Part shown: positions 1 through 6,227 of the stretch, piece by piece | How the letters are laid out: each line of letters begins with the position of its first letter | Position numbering within the stretch: position 1 is the stretch's first letter | DNA from: Geothermovivens sp964644845 | GTDB taxonomy: Bacteria > Zhuqueibacterota > Zhuqueibacteria > Oleimicrobiales > Geothermoviventaceae | Reading direction: 5' to 3' | NCBI GenBank assembly: GCA_964644845.1 | Contig: CAZXXS010000085.1 | Location: forward strand, 1-8,689 | DNA: 8,689 bases | The notes under the pieces: model-generated | The model's input: only the letters and a program-made list of their open reading frames with translations | Database searches by the model: none | Told to the model about the DNA's origin: nothing | Program-made: the position numbers and the translations under genes

Positions 1-1
1 A

Positions 2-106
2 ATCCCGCGAAAGGCTACCGCTGACGGCAAGCTTGTACTGGAGTGGGTTTGCCCGGATGGCGACCGGGGTGCTCAAGTGGCGGAAGTGTGGTTGATTCGC
101 GAGTGA
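2..106 (+). CDS. C-terminal end of a protein of unknown function (5' truncated by window edge)
   Basis: An open frame enters from the left edge and stops at TGA 104-106, giving 34 visible residues. The tail reads DGKLVLEWVCPDGDRGAQVA followed by EVWLIRE. The pattern (polar turn, beta strand with aromatic, Gly-Ala-Gln-Val-Ala-Glu-Val-Trp-Leu, stop) resembles the closing strand of beta-sandwich domains that I recall at the C-terminus of secreted planctomycete proteins; this is recollection, not a search result. The start, length, catalytic domain and export signal lie outside the window, so no function can be given. The frame is better protein-like than the other frames here. The next supportable gene starts more than 300 nt downstream, so there is no sign of tight coupling. 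Confidence 0.6.
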   Translation: MPRKATADGKLVLEWVCPDGDRGAQVAEVWLIRE

Positions 107-421
107 AGTGGAGCCGGTCGTCGAAACTGGCACCGTAAAGCTTCGCTGGGCGAAAACGTCGGACAGCGGGTTTGCTCGATCTGTCAGCTACCCGCTGCGG
201 CGAAGAAGCGGGGAGTCCTCACCGAGCGACAGGCTGCCCCAAACCAGTTTACACAAGGCAAAGGTGCGGGTGCGACGGCTACTCCGCGGCCGTGGATTCC
301 TGGCTTGGCCTGCAATCAGGACTGGCCTGTTCGGGCCCGGTGAGGGCGTGACAAAATTGGCAGCAGCACGGCGTGGACCCAGGTGGCAGTGCAAACTCGG
401 TGTGCAGAAAGGGCGCAAGCT
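107..421. other. Stretch without a supportable gene
   Basis: Between the truncated frame and the small secreted protein I find no convincing coding sequence. Frames open here on both strands give arginine/serine/proline-rich, low-complexity translations typical of non-coding GC-rich DNA. One stem-loop can be seen (CCCGCT at 191-196 pairing with AGCGGG at 207-212), but no T-run follows it, so it is not a classical intrinsic terminator. No promoter stands out. Confidence 0.5.
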
Positions 422-862
422 GTGGCAAAGGGGCGAAGACTCGTTTGTGCGAACCGTTTGAGAAAGGCGTGTCTCGCTTCGGGTCCGTTGGTCGTGTTGG
501 GCTGGCAATCGGCAGTTTGGGCCGACTGGCCGAAGTTTCTGGCCAGCGTGTGGAGCGAGCATCCACGGGACGTCTACGTGGAGGTCGGTTGGGACGACGG
601 GCTTCCCGTGTTGCTGAACGGCAACACAGTGCTGGACCACAGGGCCTACCTCGCTCGTGGACACGGCTGGCAGTACCGCGATCGGAACATTTTCGAGGAC
701 CGCGCCCCGGTGCAGCTGCCCGCAGGCACGTCGACGCTCCGGGTGTTGTCGCTGAACTCGCACGGTAACCGGGTGTTTTCTCTGCGCTTTGTAGACGAGC
801 GTGGACTCCCCGTGCCGAATCTGAAGTTCGGTTTGCCAAACGACCCCTTCGAGCGGCGGTGA
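422..862 (+). CDS. Putative secreted small beta-sandwich (PA14/jelly-roll-like) domain protein
   Basis: This frame encodes about 146 residues from GTG 422. I chose that start because GAAAGGG (407-413) lies 8 nt upstream and the result is a signal-peptide-like N-terminus: basic MAKGRRLVCANRLRK, a hydrophobic stretch, then AVWA-DW as a possible signal peptidase site. An earlier in-frame GTG at 383 gives 159 residues. The mature part has the pattern GWDDGLPVLLNGNTVLD, then PVQLPAGTSTLRVLSLN, then FSLRFVDERGLPV. This mirrors domains in which 'DDG-x-x-V-x-LNG' is followed by 'L-x-x-G-x-N-x-L-x-x-K-V', found as accessory carbohydrate- or surface-binding modules in large secreted enzymes. Here it stands almost alone, so it may be a free binding protein or the remnant of a longer gene. 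The family assignment is an inference from pattern only. Confidence 0.5.
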   Translation: MAKGRRLVCANRLRKACLASGPLVVLGWQSAVWADWPKFLASVWSEHPRDVYVEVGWDDGLPVLLNGNTVLDHRAYLARGHGWQYRDRNIFEDRAPVQLPAGTSTLRVLSLNSHGNRVFSLRFVDERGLPVPNLKFGLPNDPFERR

Positions 863-925
863 ACGGAGGCGAGCACGTTGTAGCGGAGTGGAAACCTGAG
901 CCGCAGTTTTGGAAACGGCCTTTCC

Positions 926-1261
926 GAGCCAGTAGCGAAGGCTGGAAGTTGCACGTCGCAGGAAGGTTTTTGAGGTGCAGCAACTCCCGTCGTTGCGACG
1001 GTAGGGGAGGCGGGGCCAAGATAGCTTTGGCACGGACCTCCGGAGTGTGCCCGACCGCTCGCGGCAGAATGAATTCTGCCGCTGAATCTTGTTCGTCCGC
1101 CTGCGCGGACGTATTGGTGTTGTGGAAAGGCTCGTTGCCAGGGGTTTGGATCGCGACGGCTCAGCCGTCGCTTCGGGAATAGGCTCTGCGAGCCCGTAGC
1201 GAAATCTGGAGATTTCGCACTCCACGGGGGCTTTGGAGTGCAACGACTCCAGCCGTTGCAC
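926..1261. repeat. Cluster of closely packed hairpins with a degenerate direct repeat
   Basis: The sequence shows consecutive inverted repeats: GCAAC 980-984 with GTTGC 992-996, overlapping the alternative CCGTCG 987-992 with CGACGG 996-1001; GCGGCAGAAT 1061-1070 with ATTCTGCCGC 1073-1082 (loop GA); CGTCCGC 1094-1100 with GCGGACG 1105-1111; GCGACGGCT 1153-1161 with AGCCGTCGC 1163-1171; GGCTC 1182-1186 with GAGCC 1190-1194; GCGAAATCT 1199-1207 with AGATTTCGC 1210-1218; GCACTCCA 1217-1224 with TGGAGTGC 1234-1241; and GTGCAACG 1238-1245 with CGTTGCAC 1254-1261. The arms differ from one hairpin to the next. A 21-nt block at 926-946 matches 1190-1210 at 18 positions, so part of the region is a degenerate direct repeat. 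It is intergenic and not associated with cas genes or a transposase. It may be a family of intergenic palindromic elements; function unknown. Confidence 0.75.
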
Positions 1262-1358
1262 GCCCCGCGCGGTCTCAGGATTCCACGCGGCAGGGATTTG
1301 TAGGTCTCACGGTCCTATTTTGGCGTCAGCAAACGAAATAACGCCGTTCCAAAATTCC

Positions 1359-1387
1359 TTGCCTTTGTTGCAGTGCCTTGGTAATTT
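1359..1387 (+). promoter_or_regulatory. Possible sigma-70-like promoter upstream of the cytochrome-FGE unit
   Basis: TTGCCT (1359-1364) and TAATTT (1382-1387) are separated by 17 nt, in the least GC-rich part of the leader, about 135 nt before the start at 1521. The match to consensus is partial and promoter rules in the presumed phylum are poorly defined, so this is only a candidate. Confidence 0.2.
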
Positions 1388-1520
1388 CGCGCGGTTCATC
1401 GCTGTAACGCTGAAGCCGTGGATTACGTGACCGCGGGTAGGAGATCCGTCTGGTTCTTGTGTAGCCCGCAGATCCCGACCTACTGCACTTGTCCGCTTCG
1501 CCCATGCCGGAGATGCATCG

Positions 1521-3032
1521 ATGCGTTTTGGTTGGCCCCGTGCAGTCCCTTTGCAAATTCTGGTAGGCACTGGACTGGGACTGATTGTGGCTTTTGCCAT
1601 CCTGTCTGTAGACCGTTTCACCTCTTCTGACCGCTTTTGCGCATCCTGCCACGTTCACCCTCACGCCACGACGTCGTGGAAGCAGTCGACGCACTTTCGA
1701 AATCGCTCCGGTGTGGTTGTTCACTGCACAGAGTGTCACTTGCCTCCAAAAGGTCTGGTGAGGGTTGCGGCCAAATTCAAGCTTGGTGTGCGGGACCTGT
1801 GGGGAAAGGTGACGAAAGACTCCGCGGATTTCGATTGGACGGCGAGGCGCCGACCGACGCACGCTCAAAAAATGATCCCTGACGAGGCGTGTCGGCGTTG
1901 CCACGTGGATCTGTTCAGCGTGGGGCTTTCCAAGAAAGGCGAGGAGGGGCACATTCATTACCTGCAGAAAAGGCGGCAGGTGCGGTGTGTGAACTGCCAT
2001 CTTGGTGTCGGTCATGCGGGCGTTACCCAACTTGTGTCTGCCGAAGAAATGCCGCTGGAGCGGCGGAGCCCTTACCGGCCGCCCAGGCCGACTGGCGACG
2101 GAATCCGGTTCGAGAACTACGTGGAGCGCATCCCGGGTACGGACATTAGCTTCGAAATGGTGGCCATCCCGGGTGGCGTTTTTCAGATGGGGACACCGGG
2201 AAACGAGCCCTTTCGGGAGCCGGATGAAGGCCCCCTCCACCGGGTGCAAGTCGATTCCTTCTGGATGGGTCGGGTAGAAGTGACCTGGGCGGAGTACGAC
2301 GAGTTTGTGAAGCAGACGGGCGTTCGGTCTAAGCGCACCGCTGCTGACCTGGACGTGGAAACGGGGCCAACGCCGCCATACGGGAACCCCGATCAGGGCT
2401 GGGGACGAGGAAGCCTGCCCGCCATCACGATGACACACTACGCGGCAACGAGGTACTGCGAATGGCTTTCCCGGGTGACGGGGCGGTTGTACCGCCTGCC
2501 CACGGAAGCGGAATGGGAATACGCCTGTCGGGGAGGCGCTTCCGGTCCCTACTTCTTCGAAGGAGATCCTCGCCGTTTCAGTCGCCGACCCTGGAAAAAT
2601 CGGCTGCTTGGACCGGACACCAGCAAAATCAACCAGTACGTGTGGTACGCAGAAAACGCCCACGGTCGAACGCACCCGCCGTACAGTAAGCGGCCCAACC
2701 CTTTTGGGCTTTTCAACATGCTGGGGAACGTGCGGGAATTCTGTTTGGACTGGTATGCACCAGACGCGTACATGGCCAGTGCCTGCGAGACACTGACTGT
2801 GAATCCCCGGGGACCGGCAAGTGGGTCCGAGCACGTGGTGCGGGGTGGGTCGTTCGCCAGCGATGCAGCGGATCTGCGCTGCGGAGCCCGAGACCGTACT
2901 CGGCACGACGCCTGGCTGATGACCGATCCCCAGTCTCCCAAAAGCCGTTGGTGGTACTCTGATTGCGTTGATGTAGGGTTTCGGGTCGTGCGTCCGTACC
3001 GTTCGGGGAAGGCGAAAACACGACTTCAGTAG
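1521..3032 (+). CDS. Membrane tetrahaem cytochrome c (NapC/NrfH-like) fused to an FGE/SUMF1-like domain
   Basis: One uninterrupted 503-residue frame joins two modules. Start ATG 1521 is preceded by GGAG at 1509-1512. Residues 11-30 form a membrane anchor, followed by four CxxCH haem motifs: CASCH 40-44, CTECH 69-73, CRRCH 124-128 and CVNCH 156-160. Anchor, haem number and spacing match NapC/NirT/NrfH proteins, which carry electrons from the quinol pool to periplasmic enzymes. Residues about 205-493 form a SUMF1/FGE-type fold: MVAIPGGVFQMGT (213-225), EVTWAEYDEF (253-262), YRLPTEAEWEYACRGG (324-339), GLFNMLGNVREFCLDWY (396-412), VVRGGSF (439-445) and DVGFRVVRP (484-492). The two copper-binding cysteines of true formylglycine-generating enzymes are not where expected: Ser447 and Leu452 occupy those places, with Cys454 nearby. 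Canonical FGE chemistry is therefore doubtful. I recall similar fusions in Bacteroidota, annotated only as FGE-family proteins; this is unverified. It heads the unit with the Tat oxidoreductase 24 nt downstream. Confidence 0.9.
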   Translation: MRFGWPRAVPLQILVGTGLGLIVAFAILSVDRFTSSDRFCASCHVHPHATTSWKQSTHFRNRSGVVVHCTECHLPPKGLVRVAAKFKLGVRDLWGKVTKDSADFDWTARRRPTHAQKMIPDEACRRCHVDLFSVGLSKKGEEGHIHYLQKRRQVRCVNCHLGVGHAGVTQLVSAEEMPLERRSPYRPPRPTGDGIRFENYVERIPGTDISFEMVAIPGGVFQMGTPGNEPFREPDEGPLHRVQVDSFWMGRVEVTWAEYDEFVKQTGVRSKRTAADLDVETGPTPPYGNPDQGWGRGSLPAITMTHYAATRYCEWLSRVTGRLYRLPTEAEWEYACRGGASGPYFFEGDPRRFSRRPWKNRLLGPDTSKINQYVWYAENAHGRTHPPYSKRPNPFGLFNMLGNVREFCLDWYAPDAYMASACETLTVNPRGPASGSEHVVRGGSFASDAADLRCGARDRTRHDAWLMTDPQSPKSRWWYSDCVDVGFRVVRPYRSGKAKTRLQ

Positions 3033-3040
3033 CTACGGGC

Positions 3041-3048
3041 AAAGGAGG
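3041..3048 (+). promoter_or_regulatory. Strong ribosome binding site for the Gfo/Idh/MocA gene
   Basis: AAAGGAGG lies 8 nt before ATG 3057, inside the 24-nt gap after the cytochrome-FGE stop codon. It fixes the start and supports translation from a shared message. Confidence 0.75.
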
Positions 3049-3056
3049 AGCAAGCC

Positions 3057-4349
3057 ATGAGTGAAGAGCAAAACGGAGTCAGTCGGCGAGATTTTCTCGG
3101 CAAAGTGGCTTTGGCCAGTGTGGCGGGGGCGACGTTGTTGTCCTGCTCGAAGAAGCCGACGCGGGAGTACGCTTTTCCGCCGCTTCTCGAAAAAGCGCCG
3201 GAGGGACGCAAACTGAAAGCAGGATTAATTGGCTGTGGTAACCGTGGCACGGGTGCCGCCCTGAATTTCCTGTCCGCTGGACCTGGACTCGAAATCGCTG
3301 CCATGGCCGATGTCTTCGCTGACCGGCTGGATTCGAGTCGGAAACGCCTGAAGGACAAAGCCGGTGTGGAGGTACCGGACAGCCGCTGCTTTCTCGGATT
3401 TGACGCCTACAAGAAAGTGCTGGATTCTGGGGTGGATCTGGTGATCCTGGCAACTCCTCCTCATTTTCGCCCTGAACACTTCGCGGCTGCTGTGGATGCC
3501 CGGAAACACGTATTCATGGAGAAACCGGTGGCCGTGGATCCGGTAGGGGCCAGGTCGATCATTGACACCGCCACCAAGGCGCGCGCGCTTGGGCTTTCTG
3601 TGGTCACGGGAACACAGCGGCGGCATCAGCGGGAGTACATTGCAACGTTCAAACGCATTCTGGACGGCGCCATTGGGGACATTGTGGCAGCTCGTGCCTA
3701 CTGGATGGGAGGGCAACTCTGGTACCGGGAGCGGAAACCAGGTTGGTCGGACATGGAGTACATGATTCGCGATTGGGTGAACTGGCGCTGGTTGTCCGGC
3801 GACCACATCGTGGAACAGAACGTCCACAACATCGACGTGATCAACTGGTTCCTGGGGGATCATCCTGTGAAAGCCGTTGGCTTTGGCGCCAGGATGCGGC
3901 GAGTTACCGGCGATCAGTACGATTTTTTTAGCGTCGATTTTGTGTACAACGATGCGGTTCATCTTCACGACATGGCCCGTCAAATCAACGGTTGCGCGAA
4001 CAACGTTTCCGAGTGGGTGATTGGCACCAAGGGCTACGCCAACTGTCGCGGGGTGATCTACAAACCGGATGGGCAGGTGGCGTGGCAGTACGAGGGGGTG
4101 AAGATCAATCCCTACGTTCAGGAACACATCGACCTGGTTACCAGCATCCGGACGGAAAAGCCATTTGTGGAGGCAGAGAACACGGCCACATCCACGCTCA
4201 CTGCGATCATGGGACGAGAGGCTGCGTACACGGGCAGAGAGGTGACCTGGGACGAGATGATGACCTCGGACATGCGGCTCGGGCCGTCGGAGTACGCGAT
4301 GGGGCCCGTGGACATTAAAGCGGAAGTGCCAGTGCCGGGAACCGCCTGA
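3057..4349 (+). CDS. Tat-exported Gfo/Idh/MocA-family oxidoreductase, probably a lipoprotein
   Basis: The 430-residue product starts with a twin-arginine signal, SRRDFLGKVALASVAGATLL (residues 9-28), followed by Ser29-Cys30-Ser31. The LLSC sequence fits a lipobox, so the mature enzyme is probably anchored through Cys30 after Tat export of the folded, cofactor-loaded protein. The Rossmann nucleotide-binding motif GLIGCGNRGTGAA is at 56-68, LVILATPPHFRPEH at 128-141, and the family hallmark MEKPV at 154-158. EQNVHNIDVINW at 253-264 supplies the His/Asp pair (His257, Asp260) expected at the active site. Such enzymes oxidise or reduce sugars, inositols or amino sugars with NAD(P), often held tightly as in the exported Zymomonas glucose-fructose oxidoreductase. 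The substrate cannot be read from the sequence. It sits between a membrane cytochrome and another Tat-exported sugar-type enzyme, implying a joint extracytoplasmic pathway. Length is usual for Tat members of the family. Confidence 0.93.
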   Translation: MSEEQNGVSRRDFLGKVALASVAGATLLSCSKKPTREYAFPPLLEKAPEGRKLKAGLIGCGNRGTGAALNFLSAGPGLEIAAMADVFADRLDSSRKRLKDKAGVEVPDSRCFLGFDAYKKVLDSGVDLVILATPPHFRPEHFAAAVDARKHVFMEKPVAVDPVGARSIIDTATKARALGLSVVTGTQRRHQREYIATFKRILDGAIGDIVAARAYWMGGQLWYRERKPGWSDMEYMIRDWVNWRWLSGDHIVEQNVHNIDVINWFLGDHPVKAVGFGARMRRVTGDQYDFFSVDFVYNDAVHLHDMARQINGCANNVSEWVIGTKGYANCRGVIYKPDGQVAWQYEGVKINPYVQEHIDLVTSIRTEKPFVEAENTATSTLTAIMGREAAYTGREVTWDEMMTSDMRLGPSEYAMGPVDIKAEVPVPGTA

Positions 4350-4385
4350 GTGCCCGGGCTCGATTGCGGTGTTGGCACAACGCCG

Positions 4386-4396
4386 GGGTTAAACCC
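4386..4396. repeat. Small palindrome in the oxidoreductase-isomerase gap
   Basis: GGGTT A AACCC is a perfect odd palindrome just upstream of the ribosome binding site of the isomerase-like gene. It could be an operator half-site pair, a weak RNA hairpin or chance; nothing distinguishes these. Confidence 0.25.
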
Positions 4397-4402
4397 GACA
4401 GA

Positions 4403-4410
4403 AAGGGAGG
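4403..4410 (+). promoter_or_regulatory. Ribosome binding site for the isomerase-like gene
   Basis: AAGGGAGG sits 6 nt before ATG 4417 and decides that start, which places the twin-arginine motif at residues 5-6 of the protein. Confidence 0.7.
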
Positions 4411-4416
4411 ACGGTC

Positions 4417-5313
4417 ATGGAGGTCACTCGGAGGGCTTTTTTGAAGTTTGGAATGGCAGCGGGCGTTGGGACGGCCGTTCCGTTTCAAGCCGCTGGTCTG
4501 GAACTACCAGATCCACCCAGAAAAGCGGTGCTCAAACTCTCCTGTCAGGAAGGGGTGGTGCCCGGCAAAGAACTGGACGAAAAGTTGGACTTTCTGGAAG
4601 AGCATGGCTTTGTTGGCATTGAGCCCAGCGGCAGGGGGCTTGCCGACCGCGTCGGGCTGTTTCAGAGCAAACTTCGGGGGCGTAACGTCCGGGTGAGTGC
4701 AGTTTGCGCCGGTTTTGAAGGCGTGCCAATTTCCGTCGACGCGCGCCAACGTGAGAAAGCGCGCCGATCGATCAAGGCTTTGCTGGACGTCGCTGGGGCC
4801 CTGGGAGCTACGGGGCTCATCGTGGTGCCGGCGTTCAACCGGCACAAGGCCATGCCCAGCCGGGATGCACGGAAGTTCTTGGTGGAGGATTTTCTGCCCG
4901 ACGTGGGGGAACATGCTCAGCGCGTAGGGACGAGGCTGCTGCTGGAGCCACTGAACCGGCGCGAAGCGTACTTCCTTCGGCTTGTTGCCGATGCTGCCGC
5001 AATTGCCCGCGACTCGGGCAGTGCGGGAATCGGCTGCATGGGCGATTTCTGGCACATGACGTGGGAAGAAACCAGCGACATGGGTGCGTTCATTTCCGGT
5101 GGCGGGTATTTGCACCACGTACACATCGCAAGCCGTAAGCGCCGGAAAGTGCCTGGCGAAGACGAAGGCGACAACTACGTCGACGGGTTTCGCGGGCTCA
5201 AGGTGATTGGCTACCAGGACTACGTCAGCTTTGAATGCGGTTCTGCTGGAGACAAGCGGGTCACTCTCCCGGCCGCGGTGGAGTTGCTCCGGCGGCAGTG
5301 GGAAAAGGCGTAG
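4417..5313 (+). CDS. Tat-exported sugar isomerase/epimerase, hydroxypyruvate-isomerase-like TIM barrel
   Basis: The 298-residue protein begins METRR-like, with TRRAFLKFGMAAGVGTAVPF at residues 4-23, a twin-arginine signal; cleavage is likely around residues 25-30. The rest fits the xylose-isomerase-like/AP-endonuclease-2 TIM barrel (hydroxypyruvate isomerase group). Candidate metal and catalytic residues fall in family positions: Glu177 in LLLEPLNRRE, Asp210 and His213 in MGDFWHM, His236 in HHVHIASR, and Glu273 in VSFECG. Members isomerise or epimerise keto/aldo sugars and acids using a divalent metal. It follows the Gfo/Idh/MocA gene by 67 nt on the same strand, a pairing common in sugar-derivative catabolic loci, and both carry Tat signals. 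The two therefore likely act one after the other on the same compound outside the cytoplasm. The exact substrate is unknown and the hydroxypyruvate label reflects fold similarity only. Confidence 0.88.
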   Translation: MEVTRRAFLKFGMAAGVGTAVPFQAAGLELPDPPRKAVLKLSCQEGVVPGKELDEKLDFLEEHGFVGIEPSGRGLADRVGLFQSKLRGRNVRVSAVCAGFEGVPISVDARQREKARRSIKALLDVAGALGATGLIVVPAFNRHKAMPSRDARKFLVEDFLPDVGEHAQRVGTRLLLEPLNRREAYFLRLVADAAAIARDSGSAGIGCMGDFWHMTWEETSDMGAFISGGGYLHHVHIASRKRRKVPGEDEGDNYVDGFRGLKVIGYQDYVSFECGSAGDKRVTLPAAVELLRRQWEKA

Positions 5314-5314
5314 A

Positions 5315-5355
5315 CACAAACCGGAGGTACCGCGAACGCTGGGCAGCTGTTTGTG
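5315..5355. terminator. Weak hairpin between convergent units
   Basis: CACAAAC (5315-5321) pairs with GTTTGTG (5349-5355) around a 27-nt loop, filling most of the 47-nt gap between the two converging transcription units. There is no T-run on either strand, so it is not a classical intrinsic terminator; a bidirectional stop function is inferred from position only. Confidence 0.25.
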
Positions 5356-5360
5356 AAGGT

Positions 5361-6227
5361 TCAGGGCTCGCGGGTGTTGAGCCGTTGAACAATCTTCAGA
5401 ACCTGCTCGCGAAAGGCCGGATTGCGGCTGCTGTCGTACAGGCTGCGCAGGTAATCGGCCACAACCTGGCGATCGTTGGACTGACGCGCCACCGACACGT
5501 AGACCCGTTCGACCGATTCGGGATGCCCCGGTAAGACCATGGCGTGGGCAAGAAAACGGAGCGCCTGCTCGCGATTACCAAGGTAAAAGAGCTCGATGAA
5601 CGCCAGGTAAAACGGCAGCTCCCAACGATCCGGATTTTGCTGCCAGCCGAACACGAGCAATCGAATGGCTTCGCGGATGTTGCCCGTGTTCATCAGGGCC
5701 ACAACACCGCCGAACTCGTAAGGGTACAGAAAATGGGGATCGAGCTCCACGACACGCCACAACAAGGGGTAAAGGTAGGGTGCGAGACCGCGGCTCGGAA
5801 AGGCGAACAGGATTTCTCGTAGCTTGGGATCGTACTGCCAGCGGGAGGAATCCATTGGCGGCTGTCCCAGGAGCGTGCCGGCTGGCGACACGCTTGGGTC
5901 TGGCCGTGGGTTGGGGTGCAGTTCTCCTCCCAAACTAAGAGACGCAGATTCCTTCTTCTTGCGTACGATTTCGACGAAAGGGTTGTCCTCGTCGAGAGTA
6001 CGTTTCCCGAAGTAGATGACCGCCTTCATCCAGAGCAGGTCTGCGACGACATTCTGAAAACCCAGCGAAACCACCCGCAACACGTTTCCTGGGGGGAGGT
6101 GGACCGTCTCCCGAAGGGCTTCCTCGGGTGAACGATGTCGATCGAGAGCGTGTTGCGCACTGATCGCTACCGTCGCGAGCAGCACTAGCACGATTACACG
6201 CGCCAGAATGTGGGATGCCTGCCTCAC
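5361..6227 (-). CDS. Membrane-anchored TPR-like protein of an ABC transporter operon
   Basis: I chose the GTG start at 6227 (288 residues): it overlaps the permease stop as GTGA and has AAGGGA 6 nt upstream. An alternative GTG at 6254 would add nine residues. Residues 6-24 are a single hydrophobic anchor (HILARVIVLVLLATVAISA), leaving the bulk outside the cytoplasm or membrane-associated. Next comes a block at 44-74 with LPPGNVLRVVSLG and NVVADLLWMKAVIYFG, which I recall from proteins of this kind. From about 150 onward there are helical TPR-like repeats: LWRVVELDPHFLYPYEFGG (156-174), then NTGNIREAIRLLVFG and LGNREQALRFLAHAM. Residues about 76-149 form a charged, proline-rich segment that looks like a disordered insertion. 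The gene is last in the ABC operon, so an accessory or scaffold role for that transporter is likely; no enzymatic motif is visible. Confidence 0.8.
   Translation of the reverse strand: MRQASHILARVIVLVLLATVAISAQHALDRHRSPEEALRETVHLPPGNVLRVVSLGFQNVVADLLWMKAVIYFGKRTLDEDNPFVEIVRKKKESASLSLGGELHPNPRPDPSVSPAGTLLGQPPMDSSRWQYDPKLREILFAFPSRGLAPYLYPLLWRVVELDPHFLYPYEFGGVVALMNTGNIREAIRLLVFGWQQNPDRWELPFYLAFIELFYLGNREQALRFLAHAMVLPGHPESVERVYVSVARQSNDRQVVADYLRSLYDSSRNPAFREQVLKIVQRLNTREP

Larger units (their letters stand above)
863..1520. other. Long non-coding stretch with hairpin cluster and leader of the cytochrome unit
   Basis: No gene is supportable between the small secreted protein and the cytochrome-FGE gene. 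The left two thirds (about 880-1262) holds short imperfect direct repeats and at least seven inverted repeats. The right third (about 1263-1520) has a lower GC content, with runs such as AACGAAATAACG and CCAAAATTCC, and is the probable leader of the gene starting at 1521. Reverse-strand frames across the stretch translate to arginine/proline-rich nonsense and are rejected. Confidence 0.6.

Noticed and set aside
108..461. Forward frame that could be a 5' part of the small secreted protein joined by a frameshift
   Set aside because: Its translation is arginine-rich and lacks strand or helix patterning, while the downstream frame has its own plausible start and signal peptide.
188..1261. Reverse-strand open frame of 357 codons across the hairpin cluster
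   Set aside because: Its arginine/serine/proline-rich translation includes the palindromic repeats, and it overlaps the forward secreted-protein frame; nothing suggests a real protein.
926..1261. CRISPR array
   Set aside because: The hairpin arms differ from one another, spacing is irregular, and there is no constant repeat or cas gene.
1326..2906. Very long open frame (526 codons) on the reverse strand
   Set aside because: It lies antisense to the cytochrome-FGE gene, whose haem and SUMF1 motifs are unmistakable. Its translation has no domain and is rich in His, Arg and Pro, as expected from a shadow of GC-rich coding DNA.
3225..4127. Reverse-strand open frame of 300 codons
   Set aside because: It is antisense to the clear Gfo/Idh/MocA gene and has no coherent domain pattern.
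4504..5319. Reverse-strand open frame of 271 codons
   Set aside because: It is antisense to the TIM-barrel isomerase gene, whose metal-site residues are all in place.
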